DNA of 64,000 bases from Hermatobates lingyangjiaoensis (GCA_026182355.1 JAPFBL010000068.1:1641001-1705000); one strand, 5' to 3'. Shown: positions 20,170 to 33,605, counted from the first letter of the stretch. The notes: generated by a model not told the origin, from the letters alone. Numbers and translations are program-made.

Positions 20170-22500
20170 AAATGATTATGGGTTGTAATAGCCAGGTGAT
20201 AAATATTCAGATAGTTAAATAAGAATCACTATAAACAATAAATTTGGTGAAGAAAAAAGTTTTACAATAGCATTTTTATGTTTAAAAAAAAAGACATATG
20301 ATTCTACAAAGACATTCGACTAAAGAAAATATTAAATTTGTGGACAAGCAAAGGAAACACCGGAAGAAAGTCAAATTGTGTAAAAAAATTTTAAATGCCC
20401 ATCCTAAAGCGCAACTAATTGTTTAAAGATCAAGGCGAATATCAAATTTGATTTTCAACTTTTGACTCTAAATTTCTTTCCTACTTAATTTTCTCACAAA
20501 TTCGCTGCTACTATAATTTATTTTTCAAAAAAAGAAAGTTTTGTAATTCATTTATTTAATGGAATTGAAGTTTTGATAATAAATTTCACGGCATCATTAA
20601 AATCACAAGTTTTAAATTTACTAATTGCCTTATATTTTTAATTATTTATTTAATTTTTTTTCTGCATGACAGGATAATTTTATTTAAAATATATTAATAT
20701 TAAAAGAAAGAAAAAAGTAAACTCTTCAAACCAATAACTTTTGTAATGGCTGCATGTTCAACTTGACGAACTCCGTATGAAGGGATAAAAATATAATAGG
20801 AAAACTCATAGTTCCTCAAATGTTATTTCTACACTCAAAAAGAATTTATAACATTTTTGTTCTTTCCTCATCCTTTAAGGTGTTTGTAGAACTTGATCAC
20901 TCTTATTTTATCTACTTTCTCTAACTCAACAAACACTGTGTTGTTCTATGCTATTAATAATATATATACAGTGTTGTGATCATGGCCCTTTACAGTGTTA
21001 AAGACTTTCTTATAAAAAGATACGTGGTAGAATATGTTCATAAGACTGTCTCCATCTATTTGACTTTATCAAAGGTTTAAATCATACTGCACCGTGATTT
21101 CTAGACACCTTTAAGGTAGTTCTTTAACGAGGACTCACTTGGTTTAGGTGTCTAAATGTTTAGATCTGAGCAAAGCGTGTTAAGAGTATTGAGTATTAAT
21201 GCATTTTGTTTATTTTGTTCTACTGAAAACCTGTTAGATCTTACTTTAATAAACCTGTCTTCTTCAAAAGAATCCTACATTCATAACTTATTAGTTCTAA
21301 GTTGAGTTAAGAAGTAAAATCACAAAAAATTTAAATCACCCTACAATCATATGTCTGAAATAATATTTCAGGAACATAAAGTTATTCTGAAGTATAAAGT
21401 TATTCATAAAATCCCTCGTAAATGTTGTCATAAAATATACCTAACTCAGCATGAGAAATCATTATAGAGCATATCAAACAACTCTTTAAAAGAATTCTTC
21501 TTTTCTTTCGGTTCCATCAACTTTTCTTCCAGTTTTATTTTCTTTTTCGCCGTGACCTGCAGCATTGTTGTCAAACGTTACAAAAAATGTTTGATTTGGT
21601 CGTTTCTTTGACAATTAACTTCGTGAAGATGAATTATTAAAATAGTTGAATATTAAAATGTTAACTTTTACAGTAATTTCTTTATTATTTATTTATTAAT
21701 TCTCAATACTGCATTATCAAAATATCAGATAAATCAACTGCATCATTTATATAAGAAATCTTTTTTTTTCCAATCAGAAAATCATTTCCGTAATTCAGTC
21801 CATGCAATTTTCACATACTTGTCAATAACTGTATAGCGTTACCAGAATCTTCACATTTTTGGATTCAATGAAACATTGAAATATTTGTCATAAACGTTTG
21901 TCTTACATAATTCAATAAAAGTAATAAAATCTTTGGTTTTACTTTTTCCTCGAATAATATATTCAGTTATTCAAAGATATCGATTAACTAACTCATAATG
22001 CATTATTAACCAGTTTTTTTTTTTTTTATTTTAGGCTTCTTGTTTCACTGAGAACATGAAATAACCAGTTTAATCAAATTTCCTTTCAAAAGTCATTATA
22101 ACTCTGTACAAATCTCACGTGACACACTAACATAGATTAACGCTAACGCTAACTTCCGTATAGCAAAAAAAAACATAGGTAAATCAATGAGACAACTATA
22201 AAACTAAGTAACTCAACTATCAACGGCAGGAGATGATTTTTTAATGACTCTGTGCCCCAGTGAAGAGGGTTTTTTGCTTAATAGTAATGAAGCAACTTGA
22301 GAGCACTATAATTAACGATTTCGGGGAAACGAATTAATAGTGATGACTTGGCAATTATTTATATTGATGCAGGTATCAGTTATGCTGAGTACCTAATCAT
22401 AATAGACACTAAGAGTATTAACTCTAATAGATAATTTTAGTAGAGCTCATGAATTTTGATTAAATAATTTGGAAGTTATGGTTTAAATGGGAGTGCATTA
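20170..22500. other. AT-rich intergenic DNA, nothing recognised
   Basis: About 2.3 kb without a frame, tandem repeat or transposon signature that I can support. Confidence 0.35.
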
Positions 22501-22539
22501 AATGAACCGCTACAAGGTGTTTACGAGTTAATTGCATAG

Positions 22540-22760
22540 TAATTGATTAATAAAGGTGCTTGAGTGTGACTTTACTGGGGATGACGAGGTGATGAATGTG
22601 ACTGGTGCACCAGTGTCTGTTAGGGCATTTCGTTGAGTGCGAGCCAAAGGCGCGCCAGGTGTGCCTAAGAGGCACGAGATGGCACCTTCCCTGATTGTTA
22701 TTCCAACGGTCAGGATCGCCCCCCAAACAGCTGATGCTCTCATTCTCTTTATTACCACAT
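22540..22760. other. GC-rich island, candidate conserved regulatory element
   Basis: A GC-rich block with GAGCCAAAGGCGCGCCAGGT and ACGGTCAGGATCGCCCCCCA, bordered by AT-rich DNA. A 76-codon minus-strand frame (22528-22758) spans it almost exactly but matches no family I know. It could be an unrecognised short exon, but I lean to a conserved non-coding element because similar islands recur through the window. Confidence 0.35.
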
Positions 22761-23394
22761 GAATTACAAAATCATGTCTTCTTCCTTAACGTCTTCTCCA
22801 AAACACTTTCTCCTTAGTAAAATAAAAAGAGAAGTTCCCCGTAAAAAAATTCATTTCAAACTCACAGTGTTCTTTCACACATTAACTCATAATTATTGAC
22901 ATAATTTGTTGTCAATATTATGTTTAACTATACTCTAAAGTTGAGTATAGGTCACTCCAGATTTTTTCCAAAATCTTTTTTCCACTGCGATTAAATGTCA
23001 CACAAGAAATGATTATACGACACGTTATTATCATAATACCTTATCATTTGGCTTAATAAAAAAACAATTTGGCAAGGTACTTGGACGGGGTTCATACTGT
23101 TTCAAAATACATTGACAAATATGTCACAGAACGACCACTCTGCATTAAACAACTGCTGAACAGTAAACATTTACTCAAATTTGCATAGCATTGGCCTTGT
23201 AAATCTTATTTTTTTTACTAATATTACTAATAACCTTTGTTGTGCTGACGATAATGTCATTTTATTTAACTTAAGGGAATTTTACGATGAAATCTACAGA
23301 AAACGAACAAATTTAAAAGTGATGCGAGATAGCCAGAAAGACATTTATCTGATAGGAAGAACGTATGAGAAGCATTATGACTGATAACATTGTA

Positions 23395-23550
23395 GTAGAG
23401 CTGTAACGCTGGCTAATGAAAGGAGTTTGTCAGAGGCAGAGAGAGAGGTCTGCAGGCAATCCGGCGAGTAGGGCCCCATTAGTCGCCGGTTCCAGATAAG
23501 CATACCTCCACAGTCCCACTCCCACGGGCACATCCTGCGAATCTGATTAA
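23395..23550. other. GC-rich island, candidate conserved regulatory element
   Basis: A non-repetitive block containing CCGGCGAGTAGGGCCCCATT and CACTCCCACGGGCACATCC, ending in CTGATTAATCTC, which contains a TAAT-type homeodomain-like word. It has no reading frame of note. Confidence 0.3.
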
Positions 23551-23559
23551 TCTCAAACG

Positions 23560-25030
23560 ATATGTTTTCAAATCCACCAAAACTTTACTCACCCTTATCT
23601 GACTAGTAGTGCTTCACTATGTCACATCAGTTTGGCTTTTTTAAAGGCACGCCAGTTATCATGACTCGCTGCTAAATGAACAAATAGAGCAATAAAGAAT
23701 GCACCAAATAAAACTAAATTAAACAATCACCTAGGAAGATATGATAAGAGCAGGCTAATCTTCATTAATTGATGATATTTTTAATCTATTTTCTTTATGT
23801 TTAATCTTGATTGACAACAGTAAGAAACTCATCTAAAAATTTTTGGTAATAAAGTACATCAAATTATCTATATTATTTTCAACAAAAAATTTAAAAAGCA
23901 TTTAAAAATGATTTAGTGATCTTAAAAAAATTGACCCAGACACTCCAGTGACTTGTATCATACCTATAACTTTTAGAATCAATCATTGATCAAAATTTTT
24001 ACATTTTATAGGAAAACATACCTTTTCAACTATTGTAAAATTGTATACCTTTTTCAATTAATGATGCTGTCAGTTTCGTAATAATAGCAAAAGTACATTC
24101 CAATCTTGCTAGTTTAAGAGGAAAAAATTTCTCAAACCCATTTTGGTAAAAAAAGTGACTTTCTTATGATGCAATATTGCCAAAAAGTATAGGTCAGTTC
24201 TAAACTATAATTCCCATTTTTTTGTTAAATATGGCTTTAATCAACTAAACGGTGTGGCCTGTAGTGTTCTCATTACTTTTCAGTAATTCAAGAAATATAC
24301 AATTGAGAATTAATTTATATCATTCAATGCATTCATTTCTCAAATGGTTTTGTAACTTTCAAGTAATTAACATAAAATGTAGAAGGATATTGTCAAGGGA
24401 AACTTGTAGGCTGTCTTGTAAGTATAAGCTGCAGGCTAATTGTATCCCGGGAAGCCTTGAGGAAGGCAGTAGACTGCTGGGATTTTGTACTTTTATCTTG
24501 AAATTATTAATGCAAGGATGAGTATAGTAGTCTCCGTCGCTGACAAAGGATCCGTAGGATCCTCTTATCATCCTGGCTTATAACTTCTTCCATCTTCGTT
24601 TGATTTGAGCTTTAAAGAGGGATATCCAACTATATTGCTATCCCGCCTGTCTTAAACTTCACAAAGTAAGGCAATCTTGACAGTAGTATGACTTTCTTAA
24701 AAGGGAAATTACAAATAAACTTTTTCAATTCATTATTACATACTTTCTATAAACAGTAATTTATAATTTAGTTATTACTAAAGTACTTATGATTTAGTTA
24801 TTTATTAAGAAAGAATACTTCAAAAGTAAAAAGTAAAAGATTTATGACAAAAAAATACTTAATAATTAGATATGATATGCTTAAAAAAAAACACCTTGAA
24901 AGCAACTCATTTTAGAGAAAGGACATTGGTATTAACAGCCAATGTGCATTTCTATCTTGATAAAAGAAAATGTGAACCTTATTAAACTGTCAGGTTTCTT
25001 ATGAAATTCAGTAATAAATCGTTCAGTTTT
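23560..25030. other. intergenic DNA, nothing recognised
   Basis: AT-rich DNA with a moderately balanced patch at about 24400-24600 that has overlapping short frames on both strands (89 and 70 codons) and no family match. Confidence 0.3.
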
Positions 25031-25033
25031 ACT

Positions 25034-25493
25034 ATAGTTTTGATTAGGCTAGGTTGCAGTCTTACGAGACAACACACATAGGACAAAGATTTGCCCTTTG
25101 TGATTCCACACAATGAATATTCCACATTGGGAGTCTAGTTTAAGTGTATTTAAATTAGCGATCTTTAATTAGATATTGATATCCTGTACCTGATATTTTA
25201 CAGGCTCAGGACTAGCGGCTTAACGTCCTCTCCAAGAGACGACTTGCTCAGATTTTTTTTCACATGTTTATTGAATAAATTAAGGGTCAGATTGAGCATC
25301 GAACCCCGGATCTACCAGTCCTGAGAATGTAAGCCACCGGGCTACCCTAGCATCTTCCCCTAGGTAAAATCACCATGTATCAATCACTATTTATTGGCCT
25401 CCCAGGCGAATAAATCGAGGGCCAAACTGGGCATCGAACACCGGACCTACTAGTTCAGAGGTGACTGAGCTATTGAACTAACCTGGTCAAAGA
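25034..25493 (-). mobile_element. composite tRNA-derived SINE (copy 4) with two tRNA-like heads
   Basis: From 25034 to about 25350 lies a full SINE (tail AACCTAGCC, body, head with GGGGTTCGATGCTC on the minus strand). After about 45 bases a second head with CGAATAAATCGAGGGCC and GGTGTTCGATGCCC follows (25400-25488). The 10-bp repeat CAGTTTTACT flanks the whole (25024-25033 and 25494-25503), so both heads may have been inserted as one dimeric unit. The alternative is two nested insertions. Confidence 0.7.
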
Positions 25494-25509
25494 CAGTTTT
25501 ACTGTAAAT

Positions 25510-26320
25510 AAACACATTAACAGAAATAATGAATAATTGGCTGAATTAATTGTTTTTTTTTAACGGAAGTTAACAACATGACAATTGGAACGCTTGGATG
25601 TGTACCCCTTCAGAGCGGTTATATTTTAATTATGAAAATAGTCATAAAATGAAGCAAGGAATATGAACGAACACATAAGAGTTGCAACACACATCACAAT
25701 ATATTGTTAGCCAACTCACAAAAGGGAAAGACAGGCAAAACTAGTATGTCTTTTAATTCAGTAATCAATATAATTAATGAAACTCAGATAATCTAAGAAC
25801 CCTATTCTTTTATGCATGCATATTGTTAGTACCACAGAGGTTGTTGGATTAGTAAATCAGACCGTCTTACCTTGTGCATTGGAATAGAAGTTATAATAGG
25901 TTTCGGATGTTCACCATTTCAGTTCTACTTGAAGGTTATACAAACTGAAACATAAGAATTTTAATCATATATATATACAAGACACACAAAACTTAAAACA
26001 GAGATTTAAAGTACATCTTAAAGACTATTTAAATTATTTAAGTAAATCAAATTACACCAATTATTGAACAAAACACGAACCTGAACAAGCAGTATGGAAA
26101 CACAATGGACTTCTTAAGATAGGACAAACAAGACATGTACTGAAATAGAGGAACTTGAAATATGGAGAAACAAATAAAAATACAGAACTTAATAAAAGAA
26201 CAAATTAACAATGAAACCAGCAATTCGAGTGTATTATTGGTAAGTGATGCTAGTCTTGTAAGGGGGATTTTAAGGCAAAATGAAATTCTTTGTAGATAAG
26301 TAGCACATGTTAAGAATGGG
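25510..26320. other. AT-rich intergenic DNA, nothing recognised
   Basis: A 103-codon minus-strand frame (26047-26358) is hydrophobic and AT-driven and overlaps the minisatellite edge. I do not support it as a gene. Confidence 0.3.
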
Positions 26321-26325
26321 CGTTG

Positions 26326-27003
26326 CAAGTATATCCTTATGTATTGACTAAGGCTCATACAAGATGAGTACTAGTTATAAGCATATCTTTATGTCTGGAC
26401 TAAGGCTCATACAAGATGAGTACTAGTTATAAGCATATCTTTATGTCTGGACTAAGGCTCATACAAGATGAGTACTAGTTATAAGCATATCTTTATGTCT
26501 GGACTAAGGCTCATACAAGATGAGTACTAGTTATAAGCATATCTTTATGTCTGGACTAAGGTTCATTCAAGATGAGTACTAGTTATAAGCATATCTTTAT
26601 GTCTGGACTAAGGCTCATACAAGATGAGTACTAGTTATAAGCATATCTTTATGTCTGGACTAAGGCTCATACAAGATGAGTACTAGTTATAAGCATATCT
26701 TTATGTCTGGACTAAGGCTCATACAAGATGAGTACTAGTTATAAGCATATCTTTATGTCTGGACTAAGGCTCATTCAAGATGAATACTACTTACAAGCAT
26801 ATCTTGTTATGTCTGAACTAATGCTCATTCAAGATGAGTACTACTTACAGGCATATACTTATATCTGGACTAAGGCTCATACAAGATGAGTACTACTTAC
26901 AAGCATATCTTGTTATGTCTGAACTAATGCTCATTCAAGATGAGTACTACTTACAAGCATATACTTATATCTGGACTAAGGCTCATACAAGATGAGTACT
27001 ACT
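26326..27003 (+). repeat. 52-bp minisatellite, about 13 units
   Basis: Units begin GCATATCTTTATGTCTGGAC and end GAGTACTAGTTATAA. Successive unit starts at 26381, 26433, 26485, 26537 and onward are exactly 52 bases apart. The left units are nearly identical. The last four (from about 26797) are diverged, carry TACTACTTACAA and a TTGTTATGTCTG variant of 54 bases, and partly alternate. There is no coding sense and no CRISPR-like repeat/spacer structure. Confidence 0.95.
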
Positions 27004-27354
27004 TGTCAATAAACAATTCAATCCTCCTGGTATGCTCTCCGACTACCTCTAGTTAGGACGTCGGAGTCCTTGAACTCCTGTATTACAGTGGAGTTACCGC
27101 TACACTGTCACTGATGAGTTCAACTAATAGCAGTCCATGTTTGCTCATTGTACCAACACCTTTCTTTGTACTAACAAACAATTTAACAACAAGAAGGAAA
27201 TAAATATTATAATTCTGCTAATGGGTTTTTAATTTTGTTATTAAAAAGCATATTAAGTTTGTGTATCTGTATTAGCAAGCGGCTATTAAAAGTAACTCAG
27301 TTAGCTGATTGAACCGTCAGAAAGTGGAAACGTAGTGTAATTTAAAATTCTCTC

Positions 27355-27590
27355 TGACTGATTAGTGGAGTAATGGTACGGCTCGTTTAGAAAATGTCGT
27401 TATTCGATTTAAAGTTTGGTCCGGGAGAGGAAGGAAGGGAGGTATAAATATGAGAGAAATGATTGTTGCGGTAAAGTCAGAGAAAAGTTTTGTCTTTAAG
27501 GATGATTATTGCTGGAAAGGAAGGAAGCCGAGCCGAGCAACGGAAGCCCTAAAGCTAAAGCGGCTAGAAGAGAAACTGCAGTAACAAAAA
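27355..27590. other. purine-rich, GC-richer island
   Basis: The block includes GGTCCGGGAGAGGAAGGAAG and GGAAGCCGAGCCGAGCAACG in AT-rich DNA. No frame or transposon signature is visible. It is a candidate conserved regulatory element. Confidence 0.3.
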
Positions 27591-27599
27591 ACACCTCAA

Positions 27600-30540
27600 A
27601 CAATAACCCATTACTCTTCGGTATTTAATGCACTTATCGGAATAAAAACTTTTTTAACTACTGGAATATTCCTTAAAAGAGAAAAATAAATGCAAAACAA
27701 ATTCATAAAGTTAAAAAAAAGCAGTAATTAATTTTGAAAGACAGAAAGAAATTATTATTCCTTAAAAACTGCTAACTTAATAGTACAAATTAATATCTTT
27801 TATTAATTCTTCTGAAGATAATTTCTTTAAATAATAATATTAATTGTAAAATTTACCCACAATTTATTATATCTTTATAAATTAAGGATCAAAATAATTT
27901 TATTATTCTAATTGGGAACTATTATACGAGTATATAGTATATGATCCTACTCTATAGAAGATCTTTGAGAAATATACTGGAATCTGAGGTACGATGATAT
28001 TTTGTTCTTTTAATGTATATAACAACTCTTGTGTTTGTAACAAACTTTTGAGTTATATTAGGTGAGCTTGCTCCAATTATAATAGTGCATTTAATACTCT
28101 CTTAGGTGGCAACAACTTTATGAGATTTGTAACTCACTGGAGTATTCTACTCCAATAATGCATCTGAAAACTTCAGGGTACTTGCAACCTCATTACATAT
28201 TATGGTACATATATATTCCATGTACCAATGAGAAACTGAAACTTACCAATTATATGTGTAGCGTAAACATCACGAATGTGAATCGTGCTCAGAGCTCTAC
28301 AAAGATCCTATAAGTCCATTTAACAGCTATAGGTCGTCATTTTTGTTAAAAGTAAATAAGAACTTTCCTTTAGAATAAGGCCATGGAATTGACTCTTTAC
28401 GCTGCTTAGGTAGCGCTCCACTGTCAAACCTCAAAACAGGTCGCCGTATATCATTTAGTATACCACTATAATTCAGGTATATAACAGATTAGTAATAATG
28501 TTATGCATTTAGTTAGAAATTATTTGGAGTGGTCTGACAAACTTCCCTATTAACAATAATCAACCCATTATCAGAAATTATAGAAAAATCAATTCAGTCA
28601 GTAAATTTATTTTAACATGGTTGACATTATAATTTTGCAAATATAATTATTATAAGTAAAAATATGATTGGTTCTTTGTTTAAAAGAGTCGAACACTCGG
28701 GTTGTGTGTTGTTTGAATGATATTGTTTCTTAGTAAAAACAAACAGCTTAAGTGAACATAACTTAAATAGGCAATAATTGAACCAAATAGTAATGATAAT
28801 TAATAGAAAAGATTGTAATAATCATAGAAATGTATTTTAAATCGCATAATTAAATGGAATAAGAGGTAAGAATAGCACCACAACATCATCTCAAGTTTAG
28901 GTTTAAGACTTGAAATTGACAAAATACTCAAAGAACCTGTCGGGCTATTCTTCAGTTTCTTAAGAGATTTAGGATTTATTTGACAGGGATTAGTCAAAAA
29001 AAAAATGGGAGATGGAAGATTTTCTCGAGAAATCAGCATCAGAGGGTGGACTTTGTCAGTCCCTAAGAAAATAAAAACAGAATAGCATCAATTATATGAA
29101 TAGTTATCAAATTGCTTCAGTTAATAGTCTATAAACGTAAATTATTTACTTGTTTGTTGATTATTACTCTTATTTAAAAATGAAGTGTCATAGAGTAAAT
29201 AACTTCTGTAGACCTCTATATATTTCATTCTTTCAAGAAAGCAAATCTAGCATACAACTACAGGTAAACCCCATTGTTGTCCTTTATAGTGGTTTGTAGT
29301 TTTATACAATAACAAAAATCTGGAATGTTCTCAACTTTGCTATAAGAAAACATCCTATCAAACTTGTTGGCAACTATTTAATTTTTTGTTTTATTTAATA
29401 TGTCTATATATATATTTTAATCAATATTTCTCAATAAGCTCACTCGTGGCTATAATAATTTTATTGGTTATAAGAAATGTGAAATCGTTGATCAATCTGC
29501 AATGTTATTAAAATTATGAAATTGAGGGCCTGAATCTCATAGGACTCGTATGCTCTGTGGGTAAAACGCCTCTTCATTATTAAACATACAGAAGTATCCC
29601 TCACTTCTACAGTTTTAGGTATGATTGGACGAAATCTTTATCCTCTTCACGATAAAACTCGAAGTACTATTTCATAAACAACTCAGACTAATAATACAGA
29701 AGCATCAGAAACGTTAAAACATAAATCAATTCCAAGACTATTACAAAAAAACACAACCTGATAGAGGACTTTAAACCACTGATATCGGAGAAGAGACAAG
29801 ATAGTGGTGACTATGACACAAGGAACAATAAATTAAAAATCTTAATAAATCAAGAAAAAGTTAGAAATAAATTAAAACATCTTAAAAATATTGCTGATAA
29901 GTGAATAAAACTAGTATTTAGTAGACAATCAGTAATCAAATAAAGTAGAATAACAATATCGATAGACAGATAAGATATCTCTACTTAGAACCAGTCAGTT
30001 ATCAGCTAGTTGTCTCTCTGAGAAAATGGAAATTATTCCAAAAGCCCTTGAGTGAAGAGGAAATTGCATACTAAGATGGTTTATAATAATTTAAATTGTT
30101 TGTGACCAAATTGTTTTAATTATTATCAAAGCTTTTATTTTTATTCTAAACTTACTATCCACTTGAAGTAGAAGGAATTGTTTAACTATTGCGAATTAGT
30201 TGCAAAGCGATACGGAAAGAAAGTAAAAAGGTTGTTAAAAGCTGAACAGTTCGGACAGATAGCCTGGGTAAAGGTTGAAAGTTTCCTCCAGAGTTCGCTA
30301 CCTGAATGCGAACAACTACTTGGGCATTCACAGTACATCTTCTCGGTGGGGTGAACGTGAGGGATTGATCCTTTACGCCTCTTTGCATATGTAATCTAAT
30401 CGGTCTCTTAAACATTCCTTATATTTCAAAATAGTGCTTTAATATACATTTTTTTTTTGCTTGAATATTTTTTAAATCTTTCATTTATCTTCTACATGAA
30501 ATATAAAAAGTAATAAAAGTATTTTATGAGAGTCAAAATT
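27600..30540. other. AT-rich intergenic DNA
   Basis: Contains a dispersed-repeat copy at about 29325-29400 (see 2406-2490) and a slightly GC-richer patch at about 30280-30400. No gene is recognised. Confidence 0.35.
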
Positions 30541-30547
30541 TTGGTAT

Positions 30548-30996
30548 CGAGTTTTCAACAAAAATACGCATTTTGAATTTCCTTGAGTCCGAAAAAAAGA
30601 TTTTACGAATTTCTCTCTCTCACTTTGTGTGTGTGCGCGCGTATACGTATATGAGAGAGAGAGAGAGGGAGAGAAGAAAATATCTCAAATACCAAAATAG
30701 ATGTTTCAAAAGTTCATTTTTAAGTCCCGGTCAGCCATAAGGTGGAACAGTAAGTTCAGCACTAATATTGCACTTTTTTTAGAAGTAGTTTATATAAAAT
30801 AAATTCGGGTTTTCGCTAATTAGTATAAATCTGAACACATTATATTGATAAAAAATATTGTATTTTGAATTGTCTTTGAAATGCTTTATTTCTTATCAAG
30901 TTTTCAACAAAAATACGCATTTTGAGTTTCCTTGAGTCCCAAAAATAGATTTTGCGAATTTTTCTCTCTCACTTTGTGTGTGTGCGCGTGTATACG

Positions 30997-31063
<67 letters not shown>

Positions 31064-31065
31064 AA
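30548..31065 (+). repeat. duplicated block ending in (GA)n microsatellites
   Basis: Positions 30548-30670 and 30893-31010 repeat each other in direct orientation (TTTTCAACAAAAATACGCAT, then CTTTGTGTGTGTGCGCG and TATACGTATATGAGAGAG). The second copy runs into a longer GA array (about 31002-31061). The spacing is 345 bases. Frames here are poly Ser-Leu products of the repeat. Confidence 0.85.
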
Positions 31066-31184
31066 GACTCTCCCTAAAACACACTTTTCCTTCATCAGTT
31101 CTTTTTTCTAACACAAGTTCCAAACTTTCGACCGGAAATTGAACTTTTTCATGGATATAAATAATACTATTAAATATGTATGAG

Positions 31185-31275
31185 ACACTCACCCTTAGTT
31201 AATGCCTGAGGAAGAGCACTAAGTGTTTGAAACGCGTTGTTTATACCATTAAATTTTTATATGTGGAGACCATTT
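31185..31275 (+). ncRNA. hammerhead-ribozyme-like motif, ACGCGT subfamily
   Basis: Core CTGAGGA (31206-31212), one extra A, helix II GAGCAC/GTGTTT (with G-U pairs), GAAA and palindromic helix III ACGCGT, then T at H17. Helix I pairing is weak here. Related copies lie at 35.8-35.9 kb and 54.37 kb. Confidence 0.5.
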
Positions 31276-31429
31276 CATTAGCTTTTTAAACAATATTAAA
31301 TATGTTTATGGAACTACATTACATTATTTTAAACTGACTGTTGGGAGGTTAAATTTATCAATCAATACCAGAGAAGCAAGAAATTATGCAATTATTAAAG
31401 AACTTGTTTTCATTTTTTCTTTTTTTTTT

Positions 31430-31990
31430 CATCGGCGTGTAATGGCTTCACTAAACCACTCCGTAAATTCTGCAGAAGACCCTCTCATAGCTACCCACTT
31501 TCTTATAGTTTATTGAAAGATGATCGTTGTTATCCTGCCCATAGTGATACTAAGAATGTAGACATCGTAACTGGTTAACTTCCCCTATCAACCTCCCCTA
31601 TGATTAGTTCATGAATGTTAACTTGATTAGTTTATGCACTTCTGGTAACTCTGTTTATCGCTTATATTTGAATGTGATTCATTGTACGTATGCCACACTA
31701 CTAAGTTAATAGACCTCCAAATGAACGATAACAGGTCGTTCATTGGTCAGTACAGTAACTTGCCCATTTCATTTGTTCAACGGTATGTGAAGCCTTTACT
31801 TGTTCACCCTTCTGTATTCTTCATTCCTTTTCAAGTCGACGTGTTGCTGAAATTATTAAGAATCGTGAGTCCTCGGATACGTTTCTCAGACATTAGTCAG
31901 CCACTCAGACTGAGCCCTTCGTCTACCTGATGATGTCCGAAAATTCACAGTAGAGATTAAGGCGATGAGGGGATCACACTCCAAGAAGAC
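31430..31990 (+). pseudogene. Penelope-like element GIY-YIG endonuclease remnant
   Basis: The frame from 31680 reads YVCHTTK, DLQMNDNRSFIGQYSNLPI. This aligns with YVGLTSNK, LRMNGHRASVGQRSNYPV of the intact PLE at 59.4-59.5 kb. Just upstream, in another frame, SGNSVYRL matches SSNCVYRL. The catalytic region is frameshifted and substituted (YVG to YVC). After the frame a CTGATGA box (31927-31933) with GAAA and AATT repeats the order endonuclease-then-hammerhead seen in the 58-60 kb copy, but its helix II has been deleted. Confidence 0.7.
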
Positions 31991-31999
31991 TAATGAGTG

Positions 32000-33480
32000 C
32001 CTCCTCTCATGCACTTAGAGCTACCTGGGTGTTTGAGTTAGGGATCTCATTGAGGATTTAGATACAGAAGTACGGATAGCAATAGGCAGTTACTGCAATT
32101 CCCTGCAGCTGATTCTGTAAAGACAACTAAATGTGTGGTCTGGTTACTATTTTAGAAAACTCATATTGAGCAGAGTTTGTTGTGTTTGTGTATTAAAAAA
32201 GATTCTCTCTTCATAACCAACCGCTAAAGAGAAGTTGAATATAGCGATAGCACTGAATAGGTGACAAATAGATAATTTAAGAATAAACTCCTCCTAATCT
32301 TCTTAAGTGAGTAAGCTAAGAAATAAATATTAATAACAGAGTGAGGTAATGTAAACGACAATAAGCGCGGTGAAGTCAGGTGAAGTAAATGAAACAGACT
32401 TCTGTACCATACAGGTGTGCAGATTGTTGAACATCAGGTTAATAAAGACAGCGTTTTTATTATCAATTCATACCAATAGAAGTAATTGTCATTTTTTGAT
32501 AAGAATTAACATTTTTCCTTTTAAAGAAAGAAGTAGCAGAAGCTACCTAATGAAGCATGTTTAATGAATACTCTATCCATCCCAATAACCTGACAGAAAT
32601 ATTTCAAAACTCATTTCTGGTTACAATAAATGAGAATGACATCTGTCTCTTTTAAATGACATAATAATCAGCAAACGTTATTTCTCTCGTAAAAAAGCAG
32701 TCCCGGGTTACTTGCAAATACATGAGAGTGAAATATACATTAAAGAATAAATAAAATGCCCTTCAAGTTGTCCAAAGGATAAGAAATTGTTTTAGAAGGA
32801 ATAAAGCTAGGACATATTACTTTCTCATAAAGGATCATATTGGTATAAAAGAATATGGGAGAGCCGACCTTTTCTCCTGGTCTGCAGCATCTAATCTAAA
32901 CGGAATAGATATATACACTATTTTTCTTAATACTCAGTGGAAAAACTATAATGTTATTGCAAAATAAATGGAATGCACAATATGAAAGAGAAGTTGACAA
33001 GGGAATACTTTCCATCAGAAACAGCAAGAAAATGAAATATATGTCCGGAATATGTTGAAATATTAATAGCATTGTGCGGAATGGAATCTTATATATTTAA
33101 TCACCATCACTATCTTACCTGTATAATAGAATGGCAAAATATATATATATATCCCACTTCTCTAAAAATGCGTACAATTTTAAAGTAAAATATTTCTAAT
33201 GTTTATGACAACTAACATTGACAATATGCTAAAAAAAATCATGAAAGAAGGTGTACAAATTACAAATTTAAAGAACTACTACAAGTTGTACTTGAACATA
33301 TTTTATTATGAAAAGGAAAAATAAACAACTTAACGACTATGGGTGTGTACGTGTTAGAAACAGACGACAGATATACCATATGAAAAGACGTCACTACGAA
33401 ATATTGAGGATGCGGCATGCAATATCATCCGTGAAGCATACTGAGCAAATCATTTATGAATATATATTGAACACGTGAAA
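32000..33480. other. intergenic DNA, nothing recognised
   Basis: Short frames only, with a TA run near 33140-33152. No element is recognised. Confidence 0.3.
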
Positions 33481-33605
33481 TAATCACGTGAAATAAAATC
33501 AATATCTAAACCACTCAGGTACGAGTAAGGCGCAGACAAAGACACCTCTTTTGCTTCACTTATTTTAGTTACATTTTTAATTTTCTTATTGTGGTTTAGA
33601 TAGTC
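33480..33605. repeat. decayed inverted-repeat unit of the AGATCT hammerhead family
   Basis: ATCTAAACCAC (33504-33514) faces GTGGTTTAGAT (33591-33601), and an upstream CACGTGAAATAAAATCAAT block matches those at 0.35 and 10.44 kb. The hammerhead core between them has been replaced or lost. Confidence 0.55.

Noticed and set aside
22528..22758. 76-codon minus-strand frame as a gene
   Set aside because: It has no recognisable domain and no splice or promoter context; the GC-rich composition alone lengthens frames. Kept as an unknown island.
26326..27003. CRISPR-like array
   Set aside because: The units are whole-repeat tandem copies without unique spacers, in a eukaryotic context.
30896..31192. 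Poly Ser-Leu frame
   Set aside because: It is a translation of the GA microsatellite on the minus strand.
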